From NCBI GenBank assembly GCA_028751875.1, contig CM054135.1, positions 1,932,506 through 1,996,505 of the forward strand: a DNA stretch of 64,000 nt, in the 5' to 3' direction. This stretch comes from Rapana venosa. Lineage: Eukaryota > Mollusca > Gastropoda > Neogastropoda > Muricidae. The notes beneath the pieces are model-generated. The model did not search any database. It was not told where the DNA came from and saw only the letters and a program-made list of their open reading frames with translations. Positions 1 to 10,706 of the stretch are shown in pieces. How positions within the stretch are numbered: the stretch's first letter is position 1; each line of letters opens with the position of its first letter. A program made the position numbers and the translations under genes.

Positions 1-360
1 TCATTCAAACTTTTTACAAGCCATGCCAACTGTTGAGGACATATGTGAGCTACTATTTTTTCATCAACGAGTTATTTCTAAGATAAATTATGTAGGAATA
101 GGCCATTTTGTGTTATGTGAGCTTATTTCATTTTGTCCGTGTGGTTGAACAATATTATAAAGCATCTTTAGAGCAATGCTATAAGCTTCTTAAGAACAAA
201 TTTCGCAGGCTTCACTTGCATTGGATAGTTTTCGTTTTCTTACTGCCATGGGTTCTCAGTTGTTGATGAAGTGTAGAGCTTATCATCAATGGCAAGACTT
301 TGTTTCAACATTCTGGAATTGATAACTTTATTTAAAAAAAAAAACCCGACCATTGTCTTG
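1..360. other. Non-coding, no gene seen
   Basis: AT-rich sequence with no open frame of note and no splice-like exon that I can recognise. It ends in a short A-run at about 334-345, directly before the long CA tract. Confidence 0.5.
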
Positions 361-416
361 TACACACACACACACACACCACACACACACAACAACACAC
401 AACACACACACACACA

Positions 417-447
<31 letters not shown>

Positions 448-452
448 CACCC

Positions 453-494
<42 letters not shown>

Positions 495-640
495 ACACAC
501 ACACACACACACACACCACACACCCCACACACACACCACACACACACACAACACCCCACACACACACACAACATACCACACACATACACACTCACACACA
601 CATACACACACCACACATACACACACCACACACACACACA

Positions 641-676
<36 letters not shown>

Positions 677-764
677 ACACACACACACACACACCACACC
701 AACCACACACACCACACACACACACACACACATACCACACACACACACACACACACCACCAACA

Positions 765-812
<48 letters not shown>

Positions 813-856
813 CACACACACCACAACACACACACGCACACACACACAACAACACA

Positions 857-897
<41 letters not shown>

Positions 898-1000
898 CTC
901 GTCTGATACCACTTTTTGGTGGAAGGACGTTAAACTGAAGAACTAACACACACACACCACAAACACACACACACACCCACACACACACACACACACACAC

Positions 1001-1049
<49 letters not shown>

Positions 1050-1070
1050 CCACACACCACTACACTATCA
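361..1070. repeat. (CA)n microsatellite, imperfect, with an internal (CT)n tract
   Basis: Over 600 bases of almost pure CA/CAC repeat with a CT run at about 858-895. The only complex sequence inside it is about 900-945, which contains GGTGGAAGGACGTTAAACTG. That resembles the conserved tail of tRNA-derived invertebrate SINEs, so the microsatellite may have grown from a SINE tail (inference). Open frames here encode only Thr-His or Cys-Val repeats and are not genes. Confidence 0.95.
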
Positions 1071-2230
1071 ATCAATGTTTTGTTGTTGCAATCAACCAGT
1101 TTGCTTCATTATTGGTCCTTGTAGCTTTAAGCTTAGATCTTTTAAAGATGATTTCAAAATGGTCGAGCATTGACCATTTTGTGGGTACTTTTACCATTCG
1201 TGTATTTGCTATGTTGCTTTCAATCGCTGTACTGTTTTATATACTATCAAATTTGGAATAAAAAAACACCACCCAAAGCCCACATACGAGCCTTTATACG
1301 CTAAACGAAAGTTTTGCAGATGGCTCCTACTCTGTTGATACAATTTGTATTTGCTTGAAAATAGATTTGGCTTTTCCCTCATCGGTTTTATATGTAACCT
1401 TTACCCACCATATCATTTTTTAAAAATATACCATTCATTTAAAAAAAATCTAAGTAGTGTGTTGTTCATAAAAATATGTTTTGTTCATTAACCTTTTCTT
1501 CCAAAATCACACAGAAGTAGTTCGATGGGAAGAGTGGAACAACAGGTGTTTAGAGATGAGATTAACTTTGTTTTTTTTTCTTCTTCAGACAAATAAACTC
1601 AATCAGAAAGAAAATGCAGCGTGGAAGTTAATCGTCTGCTTGTTGTGTTTGTCCTGTCTTCCAATTTTTGTTCATTTCTTTTCCTCGCTTTGCCGTCTTG
1701 ATTTCTTTTTTTTGGGGGGGTGGGGGGTGGGGGGTGGGGTGAGGGGTTAATAATGGATATTCAAGAAGAAAGTAGGTCATTTTTCGTTACATATAAACTG
1801 ACGGTAAGAGTAACAACAAAGCAGATGAGTTTATACCGTGTCCTGACACAACAAACATTAAACTCAATAGTACTTTGTTGTACGCTTTTAGCAAGTGTTA
1901 TGTAGTTGATATAAAACACAACATCTTTTTTTTTCGTTTTGAAACAAAATTGATGTCTTTTTCTTTGGAAACCCAACGACTTGTCCTTTTTCTTTTCCCC
2001 TTGTCGGTTTGTCTCTCTGTACGTCAGTCAGTCAGTCAGTCAGTCAATCAGTCAAGTAAATCTTCCTTTCAACTGCCATACTTTGATTGATGTGACACTT
2101 TCTCACTCGATCATATTTCAGTAAAACAAAACAGAGATGGGATTTTAATTTCACTTTAAACAAAACAAAAACAACCCATACAAACACCAAAATGAACAGT
2201 TTGCACGCAATTCGTCCAAGCTGCAGTTGC
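1071..2230. other. Non-coding stretch with short simple repeats
   Basis: No supported gene. It contains a G-rich/T-rich tract at about 1707-1745 and a CAGT tandem repeat at about 2023-2050. Short frames have no similarity that I recognise and no plausible splice context. Confidence 0.5.
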
Positions 2231-2860
2231 CGCTGTTGGAGGGGGTGGGGGTGGGGGTGGGGTGGAAGGGGTGGTTGATGAATCGTGTGTCAGCTAGTCT
2301 CTTTGGCGAAAGGGGAGGTTGAGTTCTGTCCCCTTCTCACGCCGCCTGTCTGTCCTCTTTTTTGGGACCCCCCCCCCCTCCCCCCTTTCCCTTGTTTTTC
2401 CCCCTTTCCTTTTCTTTCTTTCATCCCTCTCTCTTTCTTTTCCCTTGTTGTTCTCCCCCCTCGTGAAGTTGCTCGTGGGAGGGGGGTGGGGGTGGGGGGG
2501 GGGTGTTGGTGGTGGCGGCGGGGTGGGGGGAAGGGGGGGTGGGGGCTGTCAGTATAAATAGCATCCCCACCTTTCTGCAAATTCTGTCCTGCTAGGAATT
2601 CGCTCTTTTTTTTAAAATTTTAAATCCCTTGTTTTGTTTGTTTCTGCTTTGTTTCTTTGTTCTTCCTGTCTCCCCCTTTCTTATTGTCTATTTTCTGCCT
2701 TCTTGGTCCATTCTCCTGCCCTCTTTTTTGCCCCCCCTCCCCCCCCCCCCCCCCCCCCCACGAATCTTCCCCCCCCCCCCCACACTTAACAAAGATAATT
2801 CTCTCTCCCCCCCCCTCCTCCCCCCCCTCTGCCCCCCCCCCCCCCCACGCCGGATGTGCT
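2231..2860. repeat. Poly-G / poly-C and CT-rich low-complexity block
   Basis: Runs of G at 2240-2265 and 2478-2545 and runs of C at 2369-2385, 2731-2760 and 2769-2845. A TATA-like string (GTATAAATAG, about 2551-2560) lies between the G and C tracts. It has no gene that I can attach to it, so I do not call it a promoter. Predicted proteins are Pro/Gly/Ser strings. Confidence 0.75.
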
Positions 2861-2919
2861 GAGACCTGATTTATCAGACACTTTCACAAGGGCCAGCGCA
2901 ACATATTTTCGCTCAGATG

Positions 2920-2975
2920 ACAGACATCAATAGCTGCTGTTTGAGCGTTCGACAACGACCACGACGACGACCAAA
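2920..2975 (+). repeat. Short dispersed motif followed by GAC/ACC repeat
   Basis: TAGCTGCTGTTTGAGCGTTC followed by an imperfect GAC run. Related copies of the motif occur at about 4138 (followed by a clean (GAC)n) and about 38720 (followed by GAAGAAGAGGAGG). This suggests a dispersed repeat with a microsatellite tail. Confidence 0.45.
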
Positions 2976-3479
2976 AAAAATAAAAATCTTGTTCACTGAG
3001 ACAGTTCTTGTGGGGGTCAGGGGTGGGGGGTGGGTGGGGGGTGGCAGTACTTTCTGCAGATAAAGTGAGGAGGCTTCCTACGTTATGTAAACTTTAAAAA
3101 AAAGAAAAAAGAATTGACGGTTATAACGTCAAGGGGATGGGCTTTGATGCTTTCCGTTATATCCCGTTTCACAGGACGATCTGTATGTTCGTCCGTCGTG
3201 TCCGACGATGACCTCCAAAACGGCAGAGGAGGCAGCTGCTGTTTTGGAAACTGGGCAGAAATTTGATTATCGTGGAGATGCCTTGCCCACAGTACATCCC
3301 CCACTCTCTCGGCCAAGTAGGCATAAGGACAGTCAGCGTTGGAGATGTTCTCCCAAAGGCCAACCAGCCCCCCAGGGCTGCTGCACATAAGGACTGTGCG
3401 AGTCAAGCCTCCTAGTCAGAGAGAGTCCTAGTCGATCACTAAAGACTAAGCTGTAAAGTGGAATTCCGTGAGTGGGAAA

Positions 3480-3990
3480 GAAAGCCACTGGTCATACATA
3501 CAGCCTCTCACTTTGCTGTTGTTGCCCCCACAGCGTCAACGGTTTCATCAAGAACTGGGATAAAGCCCAGGCGCTGACGGCTAAAAACAGACCTTTAAAT
3601 TCACTACACTCCCTAGACCTCACTATGGTAAACAGCACCCCAACAACCGCCTAACAAAAAGTCACGCAGTTCAGTCACCTTCTCACGTTCACCAAAAAGT
3701 TCCAACCTCGGCGATTCTGAGGCGTGCCCCTGTGTGGAACTTCTCCCACGACAAGTGGACGAACGCTTCCTCCACACCTGTCTGTCTGCCCAACACCAAA
3801 AGCAACGTGGAGGAGGAGGAGGAGGACTGTAGAAAGATGAGAGATGAAGGCCATGCAGCAGCCATTCTTGGGGGATCAGTGACTAGGTTGGCCCAGGATA
3901 GGCAGGAGTGGAAGGAAGCGGTGCTTTGTTGCTGCCCTACACACACACCACTGGGTGTAATGGGTTAATGATGATGATGATGTTTGTCAA
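3480..3990 (+). pseudogene. Possible 3' end of a LINE ORF with (TGA/ATG)n tail
   Basis: The plus-strand frame at 3732-3968 ends with a segment containing VTRLAQDRQEWKEAV, then a stop and a short (ATG)n run at 3968-3982. Many LINE ORF2 proteins end in a similar AQDR-x-W motif, and RTE-type elements end in such trinucleotide tails, so I read this as a 5'-truncated LINE end. The upstream part (3480-3730) has no recognisable domain. Alternatively it is a host open frame of no known family. Confidence 0.3.
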
Positions 3991-4134
3991 GCACACTAAA
4001 CAAAACCTGAGCAGGGCCGATATCTGGCCTAACTGACCTAACTGCCGATGATGAGGGGGGCACAAACAAACTGTTCGGACCCCTGGAGGGCCTTCCTTCA
4101 GACTACCACGGCAGCCATTTGTCAGGGGTCTCAG

Positions 4135-4185
4135 GAGTCGCTGTCTGAGCGTTCGACGACGACGACGACGACGACGAAGAGGACG
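4135..4185 (+). repeat. (GAC)n microsatellite after a repeated GTTCGAC motif
   Basis: CTGTCTGAGCGTTC is followed by about nine GAC/GAA units. It is the second copy of the motif seen at about 2928. Confidence 0.5.
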
Positions 4186-4227
4186 AATTCATCATCTTTC
4201 TATTCCTTACCACATACTACACACTAA

Positions 4228-4622
4228 GGAGTCGAGTCAAAGTTTATTAATTTTTTTTAAATCTATTATTCTTTTATATCCAGGATAATGGAATAAGCTC
4301 TTATGTTTTGGGGTTATTGTTTTTTTTACACCCAGTCCCCGTGTGTTCGCGGTTTTTGTAAATTCTGTCATCTGTTCCCACCGGCACATAATGGCCTACT
4401 CTTACGAAAAGCGGAACAGGATTTAACGTGTGCGCAAGATATTCTGCTGCGTGCGTTCGCACACGGGGGCCTCGGTTTATAGTCTCATCCGAAGGACTTT
4501 AGGGGAAGAGTGGAGTCTGCATTGATGTTAACTCCAGAGGAAAATATCGCCCTTGAACGGGAATCGAACCCGGGTCGTCAGATTGCGAGCGCAATGTTCT
4601 AACCACTAGGCTATTCCGTCCC
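4228..4622 (-). repeat. tRNA-derived SINE
   Basis: On the minus strand the element starts at about 4622 with a tRNA-like head. An A-box-like part (TAGTGGTTAGAACATTGCGC) is followed by a clear B-box, GGGTTCGATTCCCG at about 4560-4573. A body of about 200 bases follows, then an AT-rich tail that ends near 4228 in a run like TTAATAAACTTTGACTC. The head is not a functional tRNA: it runs straight into the SINE body and lacks a proper acceptor stem. Its tail resembles 13,888-13,955, so the family has at least two members here. Confidence 0.8.
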
Positions 4623-4754
4623 CGAAGACCAGAGATTTTATCAGCAGGATACAGTTAAAAATGCAGAGTACTCGCCTCTGAGTGTCCTCTTGTCCTAAAG
4701 ACACCAGTTACGAGAAAACAAGAAAGTTTTGCTGTGGAAAGAAAGAGAGGAGAA

Positions 4755-4780
4755 GAGAGGAGGAGGAGGAGGAGGAGGAG

Positions 4781-4867
<87 letters not shown>

Positions 4868-5014
4868 TGTGTGATGTGGCTTTGATGTTACGCGCGCGCG
4901 CGCGTATTATGTGGTGTGTTGTGTGCGCGTGTGTGCGTTGTGTTGTGTTGTGTGTGTAGTGTGTGTGTGTTGTGTTGTGTTGTGTCGTGTGTGTTGTGTT
5001 GTGTCGTGTTGTGA

Positions 5015-5054
<40 letters not shown>

Positions 5055-5345
5055 GTGTGTGTGTGTGGAGAGATAGATAGAGAGTAGGCGTTTGTGTGTT
5101 GTGTTAAGAGTTGTGTTGTGTGTGTCCGTGTCGTGACGTGTCGTGTCGTGTCGTGTCGTGTGTGGTGTTGTGTGTGTGTGTGTGTGTGTTGGAGAGAGAT
5201 AGAGAGAGAGATAGTGTTTTGTTGTGTTGTTTTTTAGATATGTTGTGTCGTGTCGTGTCGTGTGTGTGTTGTGTGTGTGTGTGTGTGTGTGTGGTGTGCG
5301 AGCGTTGGTATGGAGAGAGATAGAAGAGTAGGGGTGTGTATGTTG
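4755..5345. repeat. (GGA)n, (GA)n, (TG)n and TGTCG compound microsatellite
   Basis: Starts with GAGGAG, passes into (GA)n to about 4865, a short (CG)n at about 4890-4904, then long TG/TGTCG/TGTTG tracts to about 5345 broken by short GATAGA units. No gene. Confidence 0.9.
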
Positions 5346-5694
5346 CGTTGTGTTTGAGTCTTGTGTTGTTGTAGACTTCAATTTTAACGTCTGTTCACTT
5401 TTAGTGATATTAGACGCCCCCCCCCCCCCTAAAAAAAAACCCCAAAAAAAACAAAAAACAAAACCCAAAAACATAACAAAAAACAAAACAACCCGGGAGA
5501 TGTGGATGTGGTGTTAAAAAAAAAAAATAATAATAATAATAATCCGAAAACATGGCAATGTCAACAGGAATTAAAAAACAACCAAAAAACCCCCCCAAAC
5601 AAGTCAATAACGTTAAAGTAACTATAACAAATGTCCCTATGGGACTGTAACTGTGTTCTTGTGTGTGTGTGAGGTGTGTGGTGCGCTGTGTGGT
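5346..5694. other. Non-coding A-rich/C-rich stretch before copy A
   Basis: Homopolymer C (about 5416-5429) and A runs, (AAT)n at about 5527-5542 and a TG-rich patch at 5657-5690. No gene seen. Confidence 0.5.
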
Positions 5695-6110
5695 GAGAGA
5701 TTAGGAAAAGGGGCAACAAGCTCGCTTTGCCGATAATTTTTACCAAACCTCTGCAAACTTTGAGCCGATTCGGCCTGCGGCCTCTTCGAACTCAAAACTT
5801 GCGGCTTTTAGTTAAAACTAGGCAACAATCTTGAATGCCCCTTTCCCTATCTCTTCTACTAAAACTGAAAGTAATATACTAATTTATTTTTGATGGGTAA
5901 AAACTATAAAATTTATGGGGAATTTATCTATACTGTCCACAGAAAAAAGAGGTTGAAGAGGGAGAAAGAAATGGGTTAGGAGACACACAACCTCGCCCGC
6001 TAGCTTAATGAAACACAGCATGCAATAGGCTTGTCAACTGAATAACGGAGTGTTCAATAGGTAGTGCTAGGGTGTCTCCCGCCCCCGGTGGATCTGTCCT
6101 GACTGCAACC
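5695..6110 (+). repeat. Left terminal repeat of copy A
   Basis: Homologous to 41,040-41,450 of copy C and, in its outer part, to 16,478-16,705 of copy B. Shared landmarks are GAAAAGGGG(C/T)CAA, a GATTCGGC..CG segment and ACTGAAAGTAATA..CTAATTTATTTTTGATGGGTAAAA. Compared with copy C, about 360 bases (C positions about 41,450-41,810) are missing just inside this repeat. Confidence 0.7.
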
Positions 6111-6292
6111 ATGACTTTGTAAATAGTGTCATATAACGTTTTTCACCTGCTTCAAATGCGCCAAGACCTGCCCCTTCGTCGCCTCGCTTCACTTCACCCT
6201 GTAAACAGCCTGCAGAACTGTTATAAAAAAAAAAAGCTATTGGTTTTACACTACACAGTATTTAGTCGGCTGGTCTGTTTGAGTATTATTTA

Positions 6293-6877
6293 CTATGCTT
6301 TGAGCTTCTGATTTTTAGTTTTATTCATTCTCTTTCTTGTCCGACTGTAATAAACATCATTCTCCCGAAGGCAATTATTAAACCCATCTCTGTCATTCAT
6401 GTGAAAAATTACAAAACGACTATGTAATTTGTTCACGGTAATCTTTTTAATATGCTATTATATTTTTGGTCAGCAACCAAACAGAAAAAAAAAAATAACC
6501 TGTGCACGTCTCCCACTTGAAAGTGAGCTTAGACAAACTATTCCTTTTCTTAACAAAGTCACTCCTGCTGAGCAGTCTTCTATTAAGAATAGGGTCTGCC
6601 TATTTTCAAAGAGCCTGTAATAATATTCTAAACACTCGCTTTAGCCTGTCAGAGGGATTACTATAATTATAATTCTCATCTGTCCAAATAAATTTTCTCG
6701 TCTCAGTAGTATTAATTGTTGTAGAGTTGGACAGAATATAACAATGAACTCGAAATGAATTTTGTACCACTGTTTTGTAATAAATCTAAAACAAATACAG
6801 TCTTGCCACAGCCAGTCCTGCCCGCATATTTAGAGAGCAAGTGTGCTTCTTTTGGTAGAAAAACAAAGCTGGTTCAT
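6293..6877 (-). pseudogene. A32/FtsK-like DNA packaging ATPase, copy A (frame broken)
   Basis: Read on the minus strand, this gene should drive genome packaging into a capsid. A P-loop GRTGCGKT is visible at about 6800-6828 and a Walker B-like FLIED at about 6570-6593, followed by a C-terminal part that ends in a basic tail before the stop at 6293-6295. The expected length from the chosen ATG is about 195 residues, short but usual for this clade of viral ATPases. The ATG at 6875-6877 is part of TAATG, where the TAA ends the capsid candidate. Several one-base indels break the frame; copies B and C break at different points, so sequencing error or independent decay are both possible. Family assignment comes from the P-loop, the acidic strand and their spacing. 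Confidence 0.72.
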
Positions 6878-8207
6878 TAGTAAACAATTTCTTTTAGAGT
6901 ATTACCTTCTATGTTGAGCTGTGCATCCATCACTACAATAGAATATATTTTTAATGGTCTCATCATTTTCTTGCTCTTTCTCTATTTGTTATAGTTTATT
7001 ACCCTTTCTGACCGTTTTCAATGCGTCTTCCTGAACCATGCAGCTTATCATCATCTGTTGATCTTATTCAACCCCAATGCAATATTTTAGATGTTAGGTA
7101 TTCATTAAGCCTAACATTATGTAGAAGTAAAGATTTGCTTGTACCACATAGTGGTATCATTGTGTTGACCAGAAAACCAAAGTATTTTCTTACCTCATCA
7201 AAATGTTGATATGGAAATAGCCTGAGTGCGTAGACCTTGATTTGGTTGCCCCTCTATAGTACAATGATACATGTTAAATTACCGGGAATAACGAAACCTC
7301 TCACTTAATCTGAAAAGGGGGTGGCTGGTTCTTCAAACAGCATTAAATATTCCTTTTAATGATCTTGCCCGGAGTGGTTTCAGATTTATGTTTCCACACA
7401 GTATCTGCATACCTCTTCATTATTTGTGCTATGTTAAGCACTTCTTTCATAATAGATAGCAAGCCTTGACTGATATTGCGTGCAAATCAAGCGTGCCAAA
7501 GCTCAGGTGAAAGACAACATCCATACTCAACAGATATACCAGTTATTTCGTACTTTGCGTCCAGGGTCAGTGGATGTAAAACACGAGCAACATGTCATTA
7601 TAGGTCACTCTTACTACAGGTCTGTCTCTGAGTGCGCCCTGATAGTAAGGTTCATGGTAGAGCTAGGCAGTTCAAAGTCAAGAGGAATACAAAACCTGTA
7701 ACCATAGGCCCCAACCCCCCCTTTTGCTATGGCAGCATCTTTTTTTTCCTGTTTCCCATATCAGCAGATCTAACTCTATGTTTTAGGGTCCCTCCATCAA
7801 CCTTAGCCCTTGATAAATAAGATCAACTCTTTTTTCTTTTGTCATCCATAAATCAGTATAGATCAAGAATATGTCAAGCATTGTTTCAATGACAGTACTT
7901 CTCTGCCTTTCTAGCTTGACACTAATCTTTTTTTATAAAAGCCCTACCTAAGTTTGCTACCACACTTCTGTTTGGAATCATCTTCAGACTCTAGTTCCTA
8001 TCTGAAAAGCAAGCCTAGTTGTCCCTGGAACAATGACTCCATCTTTTCCAAAATTAGGACACCTAACAGTCAGAATCTGATTTTTCAATCAATAGTGGAG
8101 GGGTTGTTTGTAATATCGATTGTCTGTCTGTTTCCTTTAATACCTAAGGGATCTTTTAAAACATCTGTCTGGATCAAGGATTGCTGCCAAATGTAGTTTC
8201 GGCCCAT
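6877..8207 (-). pseudogene. Candidate major capsid protein, copy A (frame broken)
   Basis: Starts at 8207 (frame MGRNYIWQQ..), directly divergent from the + gene at 8253, and ends at the TAA shared with the ATPase start. Visible pieces include DVLKDPLGIKG and DITNNPSTID near the N-terminus, and RSTDDDKL near the C-terminus. Full length would be about 440 residues, in the range of double-jelly-roll capsid proteins. The role is inferred from position next to the ATPase (the usual capsid/packaging pair in Polinton-like viruses) and from memory of similar uncharacterised proteins in invertebrate viral elements. I see no diagnostic catalytic motif and cannot prove a jelly-roll. Multiple frameshifts are present. 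Confidence 0.5.
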
Positions 8208-8252
8208 CTTTTTTCTATAAGTAGCAAAATAGAAAAAAACAATAATAGAATA

Positions 8253-9516
8253 ATGGAAAACTATGATTATGAGATAGGATGATGTGTTTATGCCAGCTGA
8301 TGAAATGGGTGAAGCGACAGCCTCTGTAGCACCCTTAGCATTCACTTTCAGAAGAGAAATTATTAGAAAGCGAGTTAAAAGATTTTTCACAACCAAGATT
8401 GGGACAACCCAACCCCAGAAGTACTAGACCATACAGAATATGATATGGACAACAAAGACAATCCGATGCGTAACTGACCAGTACAAAAGGTTTTTATTAA
8501 CAGAAAGAAAAATAATCCCCATCAGTTTTTAGCAAAAAATACCACGTCAAGCAGAAGACTAAGTGTTTGCTATGCAGAGAAAACTTGGTATTAAGATGCA
8601 CTAACTACTAACAGACTGCCTACACAGCTGTTTGCACAACTACAAAATGCTGAACAAAACCTAACCAAGAAACATTGAAAGTCTACCACTTGAAGACCTA
8701 GCACAGTCGGCAAACACCGACAAACTGAAACTAATCTAGAGTTGGAAACTAGCTTCTAACAAGCAGACGAAGACACAGCACTGAAAACAATAAATTATCA
8801 ACCCCTACCCATGCGAGAAATAATGGGGCTCAATTCAAAGCACTAAATACAGAGTATTAGAGGCGAACTGATTAATAATTTTAGCAAAGCTAGGTGATGT
8901 AGACTCACGCATAGAACTAGACAAAAGAAAAAGCTAGCAGAAGCATATGAGCAAACCTTGACCAGTAGTAAAAGAAAGAAAACACACAGCGTCATAATAA
9001 AATCTGCAATATGAACGACCAAGCAAGATTAGAAGGTCTTAAACAATAAACAGACAACAACTACAATCTTCCCAAGGTTTATAGCAGAATAAAAAGAAAA
9101 CAATTCACGCGAATTTTTATAAATGAAAACAGTACACTAGCGGAAAGAATCCGTACACTGTTTCGCGAGCAAGGCATAACACTTGTCAGTATAATTACAG
9201 CATTGGGTTTCGCTATTAGCACACTTGTGTATGCGCTGACAGGAAGCACACTTCCGCCACCACACCACCACCACCACCTTCCGCCCCCACAGGCACAGCC
9301 TGGGTTAGGAAACAACTCGGTCACTTAGCTGAGCTACTAAAAAAATTAGCCTACAAAGCTGGCGATGCACTTCCTGGTATAATCGGCTCTGTTGTTAGCT
9401 GGCTATTATCAACAGCAGGAAAAGTTGTGGGATTTATGGCAGAGCATTTATGGGCGTTACTGGTTTTAGTTGTCGGGTTTCTTCTTTCTAAAATAAAGAT
9501 AAGCAAGGCCGCTTAA
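8253..9516 (+). pseudogene. Coiled-coil protein with two C-terminal membrane segments, copy A
   Basis: The ATG at 8253 opens a frame with an acidic start (MENYDYEIG). The middle is rich in Lys, Glu, Gln and Leu and looks coiled-coil. The last quarter has a hydrophobic segment (about 9170-9240), a Pro-rich linker with ACC/CCA repeats at 9253-9300, and an intact end that includes ALPGIIGSVVSWLLSTAGK and a second hydrophobic run before the stop at 9514-9516. The end of the gene overlaps the oppositely oriented gene ending at 9466. Similar proteins recur in invertebrate viral elements, function unknown; I infer a virion-membrane or virus-exit role only from the topology. Frameshifted in the first two thirds. 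Confidence 0.6.
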
Positions 9517-10685
9517 AACAAGTATACATGTTAAAGCATTTATTTCGTCATAGTGTCTGTCTCTTACAAGGGGAATAATTAATTTTTTTGTTTGCTCTGT
9601 GGAGGGGGTAGTAGTTCTTTCCCTTGTTTCTTGTGTCGGGCTTACTACTGATACTACTGATGGTGTATTGTTTACACTTTCATTTTTTCCAAGCTGCACA
9701 TCATCTCCAGCAATAATAATATTGTTGTTGTAGTTTGTAATTGTTCCTATTTGTAACTGCATGTTGGAAGGCAGCATATATAAACCATGTCCTATAGCAA
9801 AGTCTACCTTAGACCGTGCATAGTGAAGAACATCTTGATAATGCTTGATGCTTGATGGTAGGTCAACAGCTGAGTTAATACTGTCTTCAAGATTTGCTAG
9901 AAACTGCTTCTGTGCATCAAACCCAGTGCCACCAATAATACTTGACCTTGTCTGTGCCTGTGCACCAAGCAAGCACCACACATAGGTCCGAACAGAGTCA
10001 TTAATCCTCTCTAATCCTGGTCTTGTTAACCCTTCACTCTTATCAAGAATAAAAGTCGTCCATGCATACATATGCATTTGCTCTATTGAACCAAGAACAA
10101 CTCTTGCACCGCGTGAGAAAGATGTATTTGGAGGCCACCAGTCATAGTTATACCTCCTGTGCACCCCCACAAATACAGAGTCCCCATGCCATGATTTTTG
10201 TCCTGTGCTTGTCTGAATGTGACAGACCCTGTATCCAAGACATTAAACTCATTGCACAGCCTCTCATACGCCTTCATGTTAATCCTACTATTAAAGGGAT
10301 TGAAGTTACTATCAGTGGGCAGTGGGACCTGCAGCTCAGATAACACACGCCTGAACTGATAGTACACATGAAACCTGTACACAGACTTTACTAACTGGTT
10401 TGGATGGTTCATGTGGTCAGCATATGACACACCACAGCCCGTAGTTGCACAGTGGATAGCAAAGTTTAAGTGGTTTTGATAGAACTGTATAGGATTAGAC
10501 AACCATGCTTTCGCAGTGGCATCATCCTTAATTGGTGGGTTTAAGTATGACTTCAGTGGGTTGGGAACTTTTACTTCGAAGATCAATGTCTCTGACACAG
10601 CAACATCTAGCTTATTAAAGTTAATAGTCTTTGGGTTATAGTGAGGTCCAGCCTTGTAATTTGCATCCTTATTATATTTATACAT
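9466..10685 (-). pseudogene. Putative virion protein with C-terminal membrane anchor, copy A (one frameshift)
   Basis: Two long overlapping frames, 10,083-10,685 and 9,466-10,170, clearly belong to one gene of about 400 residues split by a single frameshift near 10,100-10,170. Recognisable conserved strings are YRFHVYYQFRRVL in the first half and DKSEGLTRPGLERINDSVR in the second. The end is a hydrophobic helix (LVLSGLAYLYF) followed by KKK, a type-II-like or tail anchor. Function is unknown; because it is one of the best conserved genes across A, B and C and pairs divergently with a capsid-associated candidate, I suggest a structural role (inference). The start at 10,685 lies 21 bp from the divergent gene start. 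Confidence 0.65.
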
Positions 10686-10706
10686 TATTATTCTATAGTA
10701 GATAAA
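10686..10706. promoter_or_regulatory. 21-bp bidirectional promoter region, copy A
   Basis: Only 21 AT-rich bases (ATTATTCTATAGTAG core) separate the start codons of the minus gene at 10,685 and the plus gene at 10,707. The same 21 bases occur in copy B at 21,723-21,743 and a degraded form in copy C near 45,930-45,955. Such a short gap between divergent genes must serve both directions or be part of overlapping 5' leaders. Confidence 0.5.

Noticed and set aside
240..1075. Long open frames on both strands through the CA tract
   Set aside because: They encode only Thr-His or Cys-Val repeats from a microsatellite.
2549..2565. TATA-like GTATAAATAG as a promoter
   Set aside because: No gene downstream within 1 kb; it sits between poly-G and poly-C tracts.
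3083..3406. 107-codon minus-strand frame
   Set aside because: No recognised family, no splice context, and rival frames of similar length on both strands.
4555..4622. Functional tRNA gene
   Set aside because: A-box and B-box belong to a SINE head; no acceptor stem or terminator. The same applies at 61,190-61,262 and 62,430-62,484.
4682..5486. Open frames of 60-260 codons over GA/TG repeats
   Set aside because: Simple-sequence translation, no domain.
6293..6877. Bacterial or phage origin because of the FtsK-like ATPase
   Set aside because: The surrounding LINEs, SINEs, microsatellites and a spliced exon show an animal genome; the ATPase type is that of Polinton-like viruses.
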